From an uncultured Collinsella sp. (GTDB lineage: Bacteria; Actinomycetota; Coriobacteriia; Coriobacteriales; Coriobacteriaceae): 15,629 nt of DNA. How positions within the stretch are numbered: position 1 is the stretch's first letter; every line of letters starts with the position of its first letter. The DNA lies in the NCBI GenBank assembly GCA_900542125.1, contig UQMO01000058.1:1-15629 (forward strand), written 5' to 3'. The translations under genes and the position numbers were made by a program. A model generated the notes under the pieces. That model had not been told where the DNA came from, did not search any database, and saw only the letters and a list, made by a program, of their open reading frames with translations. Shown one piece after another: positions 1 to 6,485 of the stretch.

Positions 1-174
1 TTGCCGCGCCCCGCAGTGCCCGCTTCCCCCGAGAACAATTATCAGTGCAGGTAGATGGCTTGTTGAAATTAGCCAATTACCGGAATGGATAGAGGTTGTC
101 AATTCAGCCCCGTAATCCGGCAGAGTTTTGAAATGTTACAAACTTAGCATCAGCCCGAAATCCGATCTATAGAA
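1..174. other. Left contig edge, no recognisable gene
   Basis: I find no gene I can name here. The first 30 or so bases are very GC-rich, then the sequence becomes AT-richer. One plus-strand frame is open from the edge to a TAA at 113-115 (37 codons), but it resembles no family I know and has no visible start. The minus strand has no plausible start codon. This may be intergenic sequence downstream of the glycogen cluster, or the tail of a gene cut by the contig end. Confidence 0.5.
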
Positions 175-175
175 A

Positions 176-240
176 AGTTGCGGTGAAATAGTTCTTGTTT
201 GGCCGTCGGATGGGCATTCAGGAACTATTTCACCGCAACT
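176..240 (-). terminator. 19-bp perfect inverted repeat, probable terminator of fmdB
   Basis: The arms at 176-194 and 222-240 are perfectly complementary over 19 bases (left arm AGTTGCGGTGAAATAGTTC) around a 27-base spacer. Read on the minus strand, the hairpin lies about 35 bases after the stop of the FmdB-like gene and is followed by TTTTCTATAG, a short T-run, as expected of an intrinsic terminator for leftward transcription. The plus-strand side lacks a T-run. The stem and loop are longer than in a textbook terminator, so a dispersed palindromic repeat is also possible. Confidence 0.6.
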
Positions 241-274
241 CATAACGAAACCTGGGTGGCGGGACCGTTTGTCA

Positions 275-511
275 CTAGTGGTTATGCGGGCAGTTGGCGC
301 AGCAGCCGCTGGTGGCGGTGGTGCTGGAACCACCGCTGCGCTGGTCGGTGTTGTAGAAACCGCTGCCCTCAAACTTGATGCCGCTGGCCGAGAACGTCTT
401 GGCCGCCGGAGCGCCGCAGCTCGGGCACACGACCTCGGGGGTCTCGGACATGGGATGCTCAACCTCAAACACGTTGCCGCAGCTCGAGCACTTATAATCG
501 TAGCGCGCCAT
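275..511 (-). CDS. FmdB-family zinc ribbon protein
   Basis: A 78-residue protein of the FmdB/CxxC_CxxC_SSSS small zinc-ribbon family. The N-terminus MARYDYKCSSCG is typical. Two CxxC pairs (C8/C11 and C29/C32) should bind one zinc ion. A Gly/Ser/Thr-rich linker leads to a second Cys/His cluster at the C-terminus (C70, C71, C74, H76, H78). The start is supported by AAGGAAG about 6 bases upstream. The family is named after a proposed regulator of formamidase genes in Methylophilus, but most members have no known role, so none is assigned here. The gene is the last on the minus strand, 88 bases after the GH13-GH77 gene, with a stem-loop in the gap. It could be read through from that gene or have its own promoter. 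No signal peptide or membrane segment is visible, so it is probably cytoplasmic. Confidence 0.88.
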   Translation of the reverse strand: MARYDYKCSSCGNVFEVEHPMSETPEVVCPSCGAPAAKTFSASGIKFEGSGFYNTDQRSGGSSTTATSGCCANCPHNH

Positions 512-533
512 AATACTTCCTTTTCAGCACAAA

Positions 534-555
534 GCGGGCAGATCGCTCTGCCCGC
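534..555 (-). terminator. Stem-loop between the GH13-GH77 gene and fmdB
   Basis: A perfect 9-bp stem (GCGGGCAGA at 534-542 paired with TCTGCCCGC at 547-555) closes a 4-base loop. On the minus strand it is followed by TTTGTGC, a weak T-run, and lies only about 10 bases before the ribosome binding site of the FmdB-like gene. It may partly terminate transcripts of the GH13-GH77 gene, act as an attenuator for fmdB, or protect a 3' end. The short T-run makes strong termination uncertain. Confidence 0.5.
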
Positions 556-599
556 ATAAATTCAAACAGCTGTAACTGTACCCTATATCGGGGGTTTTA

Positions 600-3500
600 T
601 CACGCTTCGCCCCAGAATCTATGGGTGTTGCGCAGGAGCTGTGCAGTTTTGCCCTCGGCGGCCGCAACGTCGACCTCATCGGCCTGCCACGTCCAGTTGC
701 CCGTGGCCACGCCCGGCACGTTCATGCGCGAGTCGTCGCCAAGCCCCAGGATATCCTGCAGCGGCATCATCACCAGGGGAGCGTCGCTTGCCAGCGCGTC
801 GCCCATCAGCTTGGCCGCCACCTCAACACCGCTCGGTTCGTCGCCGCCTGCAAAGGAGCGCGTGCACCAACCGGCGAGCGTCGACGTGTCGTGCGTCGAG
901 GTGTACAGAATCTTGCCCGGCGTGGGATACACGCCGTTGCGGACGTCGTAATCGCTAAACTCCAGTACGTCCATACCGGGGAAACCGCAGGTAGAAGCCA
1001 TGGCGCGAACGCCGGGCGTCAGGTAGCCCAGGTCCTCGGCGATAAAGTTGAGCGGCCCCAGCTCGTCATAGGCAGTCTGGAACAGATCCTTGCCCGGACC
1101 TGCCAGCCAGCGGCCGTCGGCACAGGCCTTGCCTGCGGGAATGCTAAAGTAGCTGTGGAATCCCAGGAAGTGGTCCAGGCGCACGCGGTCGTAGAGCGAG
1201 AACGCGCGACGCAGACGGTCCATCCACCAGCGGTAGCCGTTCTCCTTCATGTGATCCCAGCGGAAGGTGGGGTTGCCCCACACCTGACCCTCGGGCGCAA
1301 AATTATCGGGCGGCGCGCCGGAAACCTCAATCGCCTTGCCGGTATCGGACAGCCAGAAGTTCTCGGGCTCGCTCCACGCATCGGCCGAATCGTCCGAAAC
1401 ATACATAGGAATGTCGCCGATAACCTCGATGCCCTTCTTGTGCGCATAGTTCATGAGCTCGCACCAGGCCAGGTCAAAGCGGTACTGCATGTACGCCTGC
1501 AGTTCGGCTTCGTCGTGGAAGCGCTTGTCATCGATCAGATGCTCGTTGTAGCGCGCGACATCGGCCGGCCAATCGTGGCGCGACTCGCCCTCAAAGTACT
1601 TCTTAACGGCCATGTAGACGCAGTACTTCTCGAGCCAATCGGCGTTGCGATGCTTAAACGCCGTGTAGAGCGGGTCTGCATCTTCGCCGCCACGGGCCTT
1701 CCAAGCCTCAAAGTCGGCCGCCAGTTCCTCTTGGCTTTCGGGCAGCAGGTCGATATTGCCCGCAAAGGCCGAAGGCCCAGCGTAAGGGGAGCGGAAGAAA
1801 TCCGTCGGGTTGACAGGCAGGACCTGCCAGTAGCGCATACCCATAGCGGCCAGATGGTCGATAAAGCGACGCGTGGGTGCGCCGATCGTGCCGGGCTTGC
1901 CGTCGTCGGTGGGCACCGAGGTGATATGGCACACGACGCCCGCGCCGTGATCGAGCGGCTCCTGCAGGCGCTGCTCGGCATGGTGATAGATGATCGACGA
2001 GCCCAGCGGATACAGGTCGAGCGTGACCGTACCGTTGTGGATCTCGCACTCGTGGCCGCTGATCACGTCACTTGCACATTCGCCGAGCGCCGGAATCGTC
2101 ACGCGGTGCGAATTGCGCAGGCTGCGGTTGATGATAACCGTCGCGGACTCGCCATCCTTGCCCGTGCGGTTGTAGGCCAGCACCTCGTCGTTGAGCGCGA
2201 AGGCCTTGATCTCGCCGTCGATCATAAATGGCAGTGCGCGACGTACGGCGGAGGCGTTCTTGACAATAGCCAGCGTGTCGAAGTCGTGCAGTTGGTCCTT
2301 GGTCGGCAGGGTGCGGCGGTTGCCCGGGTCGGTAAGGCCCTCCAGGCCGTACTCGTCGCCGTAGTAAATCGAAGGCACGCCGGGGAAGGTCATCTGCATG
2401 AGCGTGGCGAGCCAAAAGCGGCTCTTGGCCAGTCCCATCGCGTTCTCGTCCAAGCGCCATTTGCTGCGCTCGCACTCGGGCAGCTGCGACTCGTCGGGGC
2501 CGCCGCCGAGCACCGAGATGATGCGCGGACGGTCGTGACTCGAAAGCAGATTGAGCGCGCAGGACAATGCCTCGCTCGGGTAGTTCTCGCGCAGGGTCTC
2601 GATATCCTCGGCTGCCTGGTAGGCGTTTTTGTAGCCCATCAAAAAACCGATGACCATGTCGCGGAAGGGGTAATCCATGGCAGAGTCCAGCTCGGAGCCC
2701 TGCAGGTAGCGGCGCAGATGGCCGTAGCTAATCTTATTGGAGGCGTCTTCCCAGACTTCGCCGAGCAACAGTGCGTCGGGCTTTTCGGCAAGTACGGCCT
2801 TCTTGATCTCGGCCAGGAAGTCGTCGGAAAGCTCGTCAGCGACGTCCAGGCGCCAGCCATGAGCGCCGGCACGTAGCCATTTACGGATCACGCCGTCCTT
2901 GCCCAGGAGCCTCTCGCGCACCAGCTCGGACTTCTCGTTGATGGCCGGCATGTTGCCCACGCCCCACCAGCAGTCGTACGAGCCGTCCTCGTGGAAATAG
3001 AACGCATCACGCCACGGTGAATCCTCGCTTTGCCAGGCACCGACGCCGGGATAATTACCGTAGCGGTTAAAGTAGATCGAGTCGTCGCCCGTATGGTTGA
3101 AGACACCGTCCAGGATGATGGAAATGCCGAGCTTCTCGGCCGCTTGACACAGCTCGGTAAAGTCCTGCTCGGTACCCAGAATCGGATCGATCTTGGTGTA
3201 ATCGGCGGTGTCGTAGCGGTGGTTGCTCGCGGCTTCAAAAATGGGGTTGAGGTAGATGGCTGTAAAGCCCAGCTCGGCGATGCGAGGCAGGTCTTCCTGA
3301 ATACCCTTGAGCGATCCGCCGTAGAAGTCCCAGGTCTTGATGGAGCCGTCCTCGGCGCGCTCGTACACAGGCGGTTCGTTCCAGTCCTCGACCATGCGGC
3401 GCTGAATGCCCTTACGCGGTTTTTCGACCTCGGCCAGTGTGCGCTCGCGCCAGTGCTCGTCGCGGGCATAGCGATCGGGGAAGATCTGGTAGACCATACC

Positions 3501-3896
3501 GCGCTCGTACCAGGTGGGACGGTTCTCACGGTGTTTGTAGACGGTGACCTGGAATGACGGCACCTCGGCGTAGTTGTAGGTTACGCCTTCGCCGCCGGTG
3601 CGTCCTTGCGGTGCGCCCAAGCGGACCTCGGGCTGGCCTTCGATATTGCAGATAAAGCTGTACCAGATAAGACTGGGCTCGGCGCACTCCAGCTCGGCGG
3701 TAAAGATGCCGTCGCCCTCGTGCGTCATGGGATACAGAGACTCACCGATCTCATCGACCCAGGTGCGCAGCGTAAGCGTTGCCTGCGCGGGGTCGGCATC
3801 CTCCAGAATCACGGAGAGCGAAAGGGTAGTTCCTGTGGTCACAGCGCCAAACGGAGTGCGAAACTGCGGCAGACGGCTGTTGTGTATCAATCTCAT
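600..3896 (-). CDS. GH13 neopullulanase/debranching-type amylase fused to GH77 4-alpha-glucanotransferase
   Basis: A 1098-residue bifunctional alpha-glucan enzyme. Residues ~10-125 form an N-terminal beta-sandwich like those of neopullulanases (CBM34-like). Residues ~130-640 are a GH13 domain: region I DGVFNH (263-268), nucleophile D351 in GWRLDVADE, acid/base E380 in LLGEVWED, and D455 in SSHDRPR. Residues ~648-1098 are a complete MalQ/GH77 domain: SPYAGPSAFAGN (703-714), nucleophile D908 in VRLDHFLGF, acid/base E954 in FIAEDLG, D1003 in STHDTST, and RMNVPG near the C-terminus. GH13 neopullulanases cleave maltodextrins, alpha-1,6 links or pullulan, and GH77 disproportionates maltodextrins and releases glucose. 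There is no signal peptide, so it should act in the cytoplasm on maltodextrins and phosphorylase limit dextrins. The ATG start follows an in-frame TAA about 45 bases upstream; its ribosome binding site is weak. It is separated from glgA by 217 bp with its own promoter-like elements. Exact linkage specificity cannot be read from sequence. Confidence 0.92.
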   Translation of the reverse strand: MRLIHNSRLPQFRTPFGAVTTGTTLSLSVILEDADPAQATLTLRTWVDEIGESLYPMTHEGDGIFTAELECAEPSLIWYSFICNIEGQPEVRLGAPQGRTGGEGVTYNYAEVPSFQVTVYKHRENRPTWYERGMVYQIFPDRYARDEHWRERTLAEVEKPRKGIQRRMVEDWNEPPVYERAEDGSIKTWDFYGGSLKGIQEDLPRIAELGFTAIYLNPIFEAASNHRYDTADYTKIDPILGTEQDFTELCQAAEKLGISIILDGVFNHTGDDSIYFNRYGNYPGVGAWQSEDSPWRDAFYFHEDGSYDCWWGVGNMPAINEKSELVRERLLGKDGVIRKWLRAGAHGWRLDVADELSDDFLAEIKKAVLAEKPDALLLGEVWEDASNKISYGHLRRYLQGSELDSAMDYPFRDMVIGFLMGYKNAYQAAEDIETLRENYPSEALSCALNLLSSHDRPRIISVLGGGPDESQLPECERSKWRLDENAMGLAKSRFWLATLMQMTFPGVPSIYYGDEYGLEGLTDPGNRRTLPTKDQLHDFDTLAIVKNASAVRRALPFMIDGEIKAFALNDEVLAYNRTGKDGESATVIINRSLRNSHRVTIPALGECASDVISGHECEIHNGTVTLDLYPLGSSIIYHHAEQRLQEPLDHGAGVVCHITSVPTDDGKPGTIGAPTRRFIDHLAAMGMRYWQVLPVNPTDFFRSPYAGPSAFAGNIDLLPESQEELAADFEAWKARGGEDADPLYTAFKHRNADWLEKYCVYMAVKKYFEGESRHDWPADVARYNEHLIDDKRFHDEAELQAYMQYRFDLAWCELMNYAHKKGIEVIGDIPMYVSDDSADAWSEPENFWLSDTGKAIEVSGAPPDNFAPEGQVWGNPTFRWDHMKENGYRWWMDRLRRAFSLYDRVRLDHFLGFHSYFSIPAGKACADGRWLAGPGKDLFQTAYDELGPLNFIAEDLGYLTPGVRAMASTCGFPGMDVLEFSDYDVRNGVYPTPGKILYTSTHDTSTLAGWCTRSFAGGDEPSGVEVAAKLMGDALASDAPLVMMPLQDILGLGDDSRMNVPGVATGNWTWQADEVDVAAAEGKTAQLLRNTHRFWGEA

Positions 3897-3957
3897 AGTA
3901 CGGTCCAGTTCAATAGAATCATGACCTGCTGGCCATGGGCTTTACGCACAGGATGTA

Positions 3958-3963
3958 AGTATA
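3958..3963 (-). promoter_or_regulatory. Possible -10 element of the GH13-GH77 gene
   Basis: The minus strand reads TATACT, five of six matches to the sigma70 -10 consensus, about 62 bases upstream of the start codon. No strong -35 is visible: at a 17-base spacer the hexamer is TTATAC. A second AT-rich candidate (TATACA within TTGTTTATACAG) lies about 25 bases further upstream. The operator-like TGGTAAACGG at 3995-4003 sits about where a repressor would block polymerase. Confidence 0.35.
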
Positions 3964-3994
3964 TCTGTTGCACACAGGCTGTATAAACAACATC

Positions 3995-4038
3995 CGTTTA
4001 CCATCGGCGAACGGTTGTCCTAGAAAATCGTTTTACCA
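3995..4038 (-). promoter_or_regulatory. Two tandem TGGTAAA(A)CG operator-like half-sites
   Basis: The minus strand carries TGGTAAAACG (4038-4029) and TGGTAAACG (4003-3995), same orientation, start-to-start 35 bases apart. The same half-site occurs four times in the glgB/HAD intergenic region. TGGTAAA with a central CG resembles sites of LacI-family sugar repressors such as MalR, but no regulator gene is in the window. The position, just upstream of the promoter-like TATACT, fits control of the GH13-GH77 gene by maltodextrin or glucose supply. Confidence 0.4.
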
Positions 4039-4050
4039 CTACCTACAGAG

Positions 4051-4077
4051 AAGGGGCGCCTGGTTGGAGCACCCCTT
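4051..4077 (-). terminator. Stem-loop downstream of glgA
   Basis: AAGGGGCGC (4051-4059) and GCACCCCTT (4069-4077) form a 9-bp stem with one G-U pair and a 9-base loop, 37 bases after the glgA stop on the minus strand. It is followed by CTCTGTAGG, without a T-run. It probably marks the end of the glgBPCDA message or protects its 3' end. The lack of a T-run argues against efficient Rho-independent termination. Confidence 0.45.
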
Positions 4078-4113
4078 GCTAAGGGTTTGATGAGGTTTTG
4101 GATCGTCTGTGGA

Positions 4114-6396
4114 CTAGCGGCGCTTGCGGGTGGCCGTTGCCTTGCGGACGGACGTCTTCTTGGTCGGAGCCTTTTCCTCGGCCGGAGCGGCGGGGGAGAC
4201 CGGGGCCTTCTTGGCGGGCTCGGGCTTGGCCTTTACTTCGGCCTTGGGCTCCTTTTTGGCGGCAGCAGGCTTGGCATCGACCTTAGCTTCCGCCTTGGGA
4301 GCTGCAGCTTTGGTTGTGGTCTTCTTGGCCGTGGTCGTTGCGCGCTTGCGCATGGTGGTCTTGGTGGCCGGCTTTGCCTCGACGGTTGCCTCGGCCTTGG
4401 ACTCGGCGGACGTCTCCTCAACCTTGGCGGCCGGCTTTGCGGCTGCCTTGGTCGTGGCGGCCTTCGTGCTCGTCGACTTCGTTGTCGTGGTCTTCTTGGC
4501 TGCCGTTGCCTTCTTGGCGGTCGTGGTCGTCTTCTTGGTAGCGGTCTTGGCCGGAGCCTTGGCGGCCGGCTTGGCCTCAGCGACCTCGGCCTTTACCTCG
4601 GGAGCAGTCTCGGCTTCGGCGGCTTTCTTGGCAGTGGCGGTCGTGCGTTTGCGTGTGGTCGTTGCCTTGGCAGCTGTCGTCTTTGCTGCGGCGGTCTTGG
4701 TGGCGGCAGCCTTGGTTGTCGTAGCCTTCTTGGCCGTCGTCTTGCGAGTCGTGGTCTTCTTAGCTGCGGGCTTTGCAGCGGGCTTGACCTCGGCCTCTGC
4801 CTCAGGAACAACCTCAGGCTCGGCCTTTGCGGGCTTAGCCTCAACCGGCTTCTCTTCGGCCTTGGGCTCCTCAGCGGCCACCGGCTCAGCAACAGCCTCA
4901 GGCTCGTCGACAACAGCCGCCGGCCTCTCGATCTCCGGATGCATAAAGAAGTACAGGTCCAGATACTTATCGGCCGAGCGCGTCCAGCTAAAGTCCTGGC
5001 TCATGGCCTGCGTGACCAGCTGATTCCAGGCGTCGCGGTTGTCCCAGAACAGGCGTGCCGCGCGGAACACGGCGTCGCCCATCTCGTCGCCGTTAAAGTT
5101 GCTAAACGAGAAGCCCGTGCCCTCGCCGGTAAACTCGTTGTACGGCTGCACGGTGTCCTTCAGGCCACCGGTCTCGCGCACGATGGGCAGGGTGCCGTAG
5201 CGCATAGCGATGATCTGCGACAAGCCGCAGGGCTCAAACTTCGACGGCATCAGGAACATATCGGCGGCGGCGTACATACGCTGCGACAGCGCAGGATCGA
5301 ACTCGATGCGCGCGGCCATGGTGCCGGGGTACTTGTCCTGGAAGTAGCGCAGGCCGTCCTCGTAGTCGCGGTCGCCGGTGCCCAGCACCGCCACCTGCAC
5401 GCCGCCGGACAGGATGCGGTCGAGCGCGTACATGACCAGGTCCATGCCCTTCTGGCGCGTCAGGCGCGTGACCATCACCATGAGCGGACGGTCGTCGCGA
5501 ACCTCGAGGCCCAGTTCCTCCTGCAGCTTGGCCTTGCACACGGCCTTGCCGGAACGGTCCTCCACGGTGTAGTTGGCGGCAATTCGCTTGTCTGTTGCCG
5601 GGTCAAAGCCCGCAACGTCAATGCCGTTCAAAATGCCCTGCAGCGCGTAGGAACGCTCGCGCAGTACGCCGTCCAGGCCCTCGCCAAACTCGGGCGTCTG
5701 GATCTCGTTGGCATAGGTGGGGCTCACCGTGGTGATGGCGTCGGCATAGCGCAGGGCGCCCAGCATGTAGTTGATGCTGCAGGCGTCGCAACGCAGCTGC
5801 GAGGCGGCCGCCGGAATGTGCGCCACACCAAGGATGTCCTCCATCACGGTGTCGCTAAACTGGCCCTGGAACGCCACGTTGTGGATCGAGAACACGGTCT
5901 TGACGCGGTCATACAGCGGCAGGCCCTGGTAGAACTCGCGCAAAAACACGGGCGCCAGCGCCGTCTGCCAGTCGTTGCAGTGCAGGATGTCGCACTCAAA
6001 GCCGGCGGGCAGGTGCTGCAGGCTCTCGGTGATGGCCTTGGAGAAGAACGCAAAGCGCTCGCCGTCGTCAAAGAAGCCGTACGGATAGTCGCGCGCAAAG
6101 TAGCGCTCGTTGTCGATGAACATATAGGTGACGCCGTCGTGCTCGAGCTTCTCGAGTCCGCAGTACTCATTGCGCCAGCCCAGGCTCACGTAAAAGTCGG
6201 AGAAGTGCTCCATCTGCGACTTGTACTCGTCCTTGATGGTGGCGTACTTGGGCACCATCACGATTACTTCGGCGCCGGCGCGCACAAGCGCCGCAGGCAG
6301 CGAGCCCGCCACGTCGCCCAGGCCACCGGTCTTCACAAACGGTGCGCACTCGGCCGAGGCAAACACGATCTGCATCTTTTTGCTGGAATCAGCCAT
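4114..6396 (-). CDS. glgA: Glycogen synthase (ADP-glucose, GT5) with long Lys/Ala/Thr-rich C-terminal tail
   Basis: GlgA transfers glucose from ADP-glucose to the non-reducing ends of alpha-1,4-glucan. With the ATG at 6396 the protein has 760 residues. Residues 8-488 are a full GT5 synthase: KTGGLGDVAGSLP (K22 is the ADP-glucose-binding Lys of the KTGGL motif), HCNDWQ, FSIHNVAFQG, NGID (247-250), and PSKFEPCGLSQ with catalytic E388. Bacterial GlgA is usually about 475-490 residues, so residues 489-760 are extra. This tail begins acidic (EEPKAEEKPVEAKPAKAEPE), then becomes a run of AAK/TTK/KKATT units with about 55 lysines, ending in RKATATRKRR, like histone H1-type bacterial proteins. It is read in frame without interruption. 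The start is chosen because GGGAG lies 7 bases upstream; a further in-frame ATG at 6438 lacks such a site and lies within a stem-loop region. The gene is 89 bases after glgD. Confidence 0.95.
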   Translation of the reverse strand: MADSSKKMQIVFASAECAPFVKTGGLGDVAGSLPAALVRAGAEVIVMVPKYATIKDEYKSQMEHFSDFYVSLGWRNEYCGLEKLEHDGVTYMFIDNERYFARDYPYGFFDDGERFAFFSKAITESLQHLPAGFECDILHCNDWQTALAPVFLREFYQGLPLYDRVKTVFSIHNVAFQGQFSDTVMEDILGVAHIPAAASQLRCDACSINYMLGALRYADAITTVSPTYANEIQTPEFGEGLDGVLRERSYALQGILNGIDVAGFDPATDKRIAANYTVEDRSGKAVCKAKLQEELGLEVRDDRPLMVMVTRLTRQKGMDLVMYALDRILSGGVQVAVLGTGDRDYEDGLRYFQDKYPGTMAARIEFDPALSQRMYAAADMFLMPSKFEPCGLSQIIAMRYGTLPIVRETGGLKDTVQPYNEFTGEGTGFSFSNFNGDEMGDAVFRAARLFWDNRDAWNQLVTQAMSQDFSWTRSADKYLDLYFFMHPEIERPAAVVDEPEAVAEPVAAEEPKAEEKPVEAKPAKAEPEVVPEAEAEVKPAAKPAAKKTTTRKTTAKKATTTKAAATKTAAAKTTAAKATTTRKRTTATAKKAAEAETAPEVKAEVAEAKPAAKAPAKTATKKTTTTAKKATAAKKTTTTKSTSTKAATTKAAAKPAAKVEETSAESKAEATVEAKPATKTTMRKRATTTAKKTTTKAAAPKAEAKVDAKPAAAKKEPKAEVKAKPEPAKKAPVSPAAPAEEKAPTKKTSVRKATATRKRR

Positions 6397-6418
6397 ATTG
6401 TCTCCCTGTTGCAATTCG

Positions 6419-6454
6419 AGAATAGCCGCCTGGCGCAAACCGGGCGGCTATTCT
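6419..6454 (-). promoter_or_regulatory. 12-bp perfect stem-loop between glgD and glgA
   Basis: AGAATAGCCGCC (6419-6430) pairs perfectly with GGCGGCTATTCT (6443-6454) around a 12-base loop. It lies between the glgD stop and the glgA ribosome binding site and has no T-run on either strand, so it is not a standard terminator. Intercistronic stems of this type often protect or separate segments of a polycistronic mRNA. A role in setting the GlgA:GlgC/D ratio is an inference. Confidence 0.55.
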
Positions 6455-6485
6455 ACGTGTTACGAGCGATGTTGCGGTGCCAAAG

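Noticed and set aside
2..115. Possible 3' fragment of a plus-strand gene at the left edge
   Set aside because: 37 open codons at a contig edge are expected by chance, and the translation resembles nothing I recognise.
621..2876. Plus-strand open frame of 751 codons antisense to the GH13-GH77 gene
   Set aside because: Shadow of a clearly identified two-domain enzyme; no independent evidence of coding.
4117..4932. GlgA tail as a separate H1-like gene or a frameshift product
   Set aside because: The frame runs on from GlgA without a stop, the only Met within the tail has no ribosome binding site in front, and the composition shift is gradual from an acidic linker.
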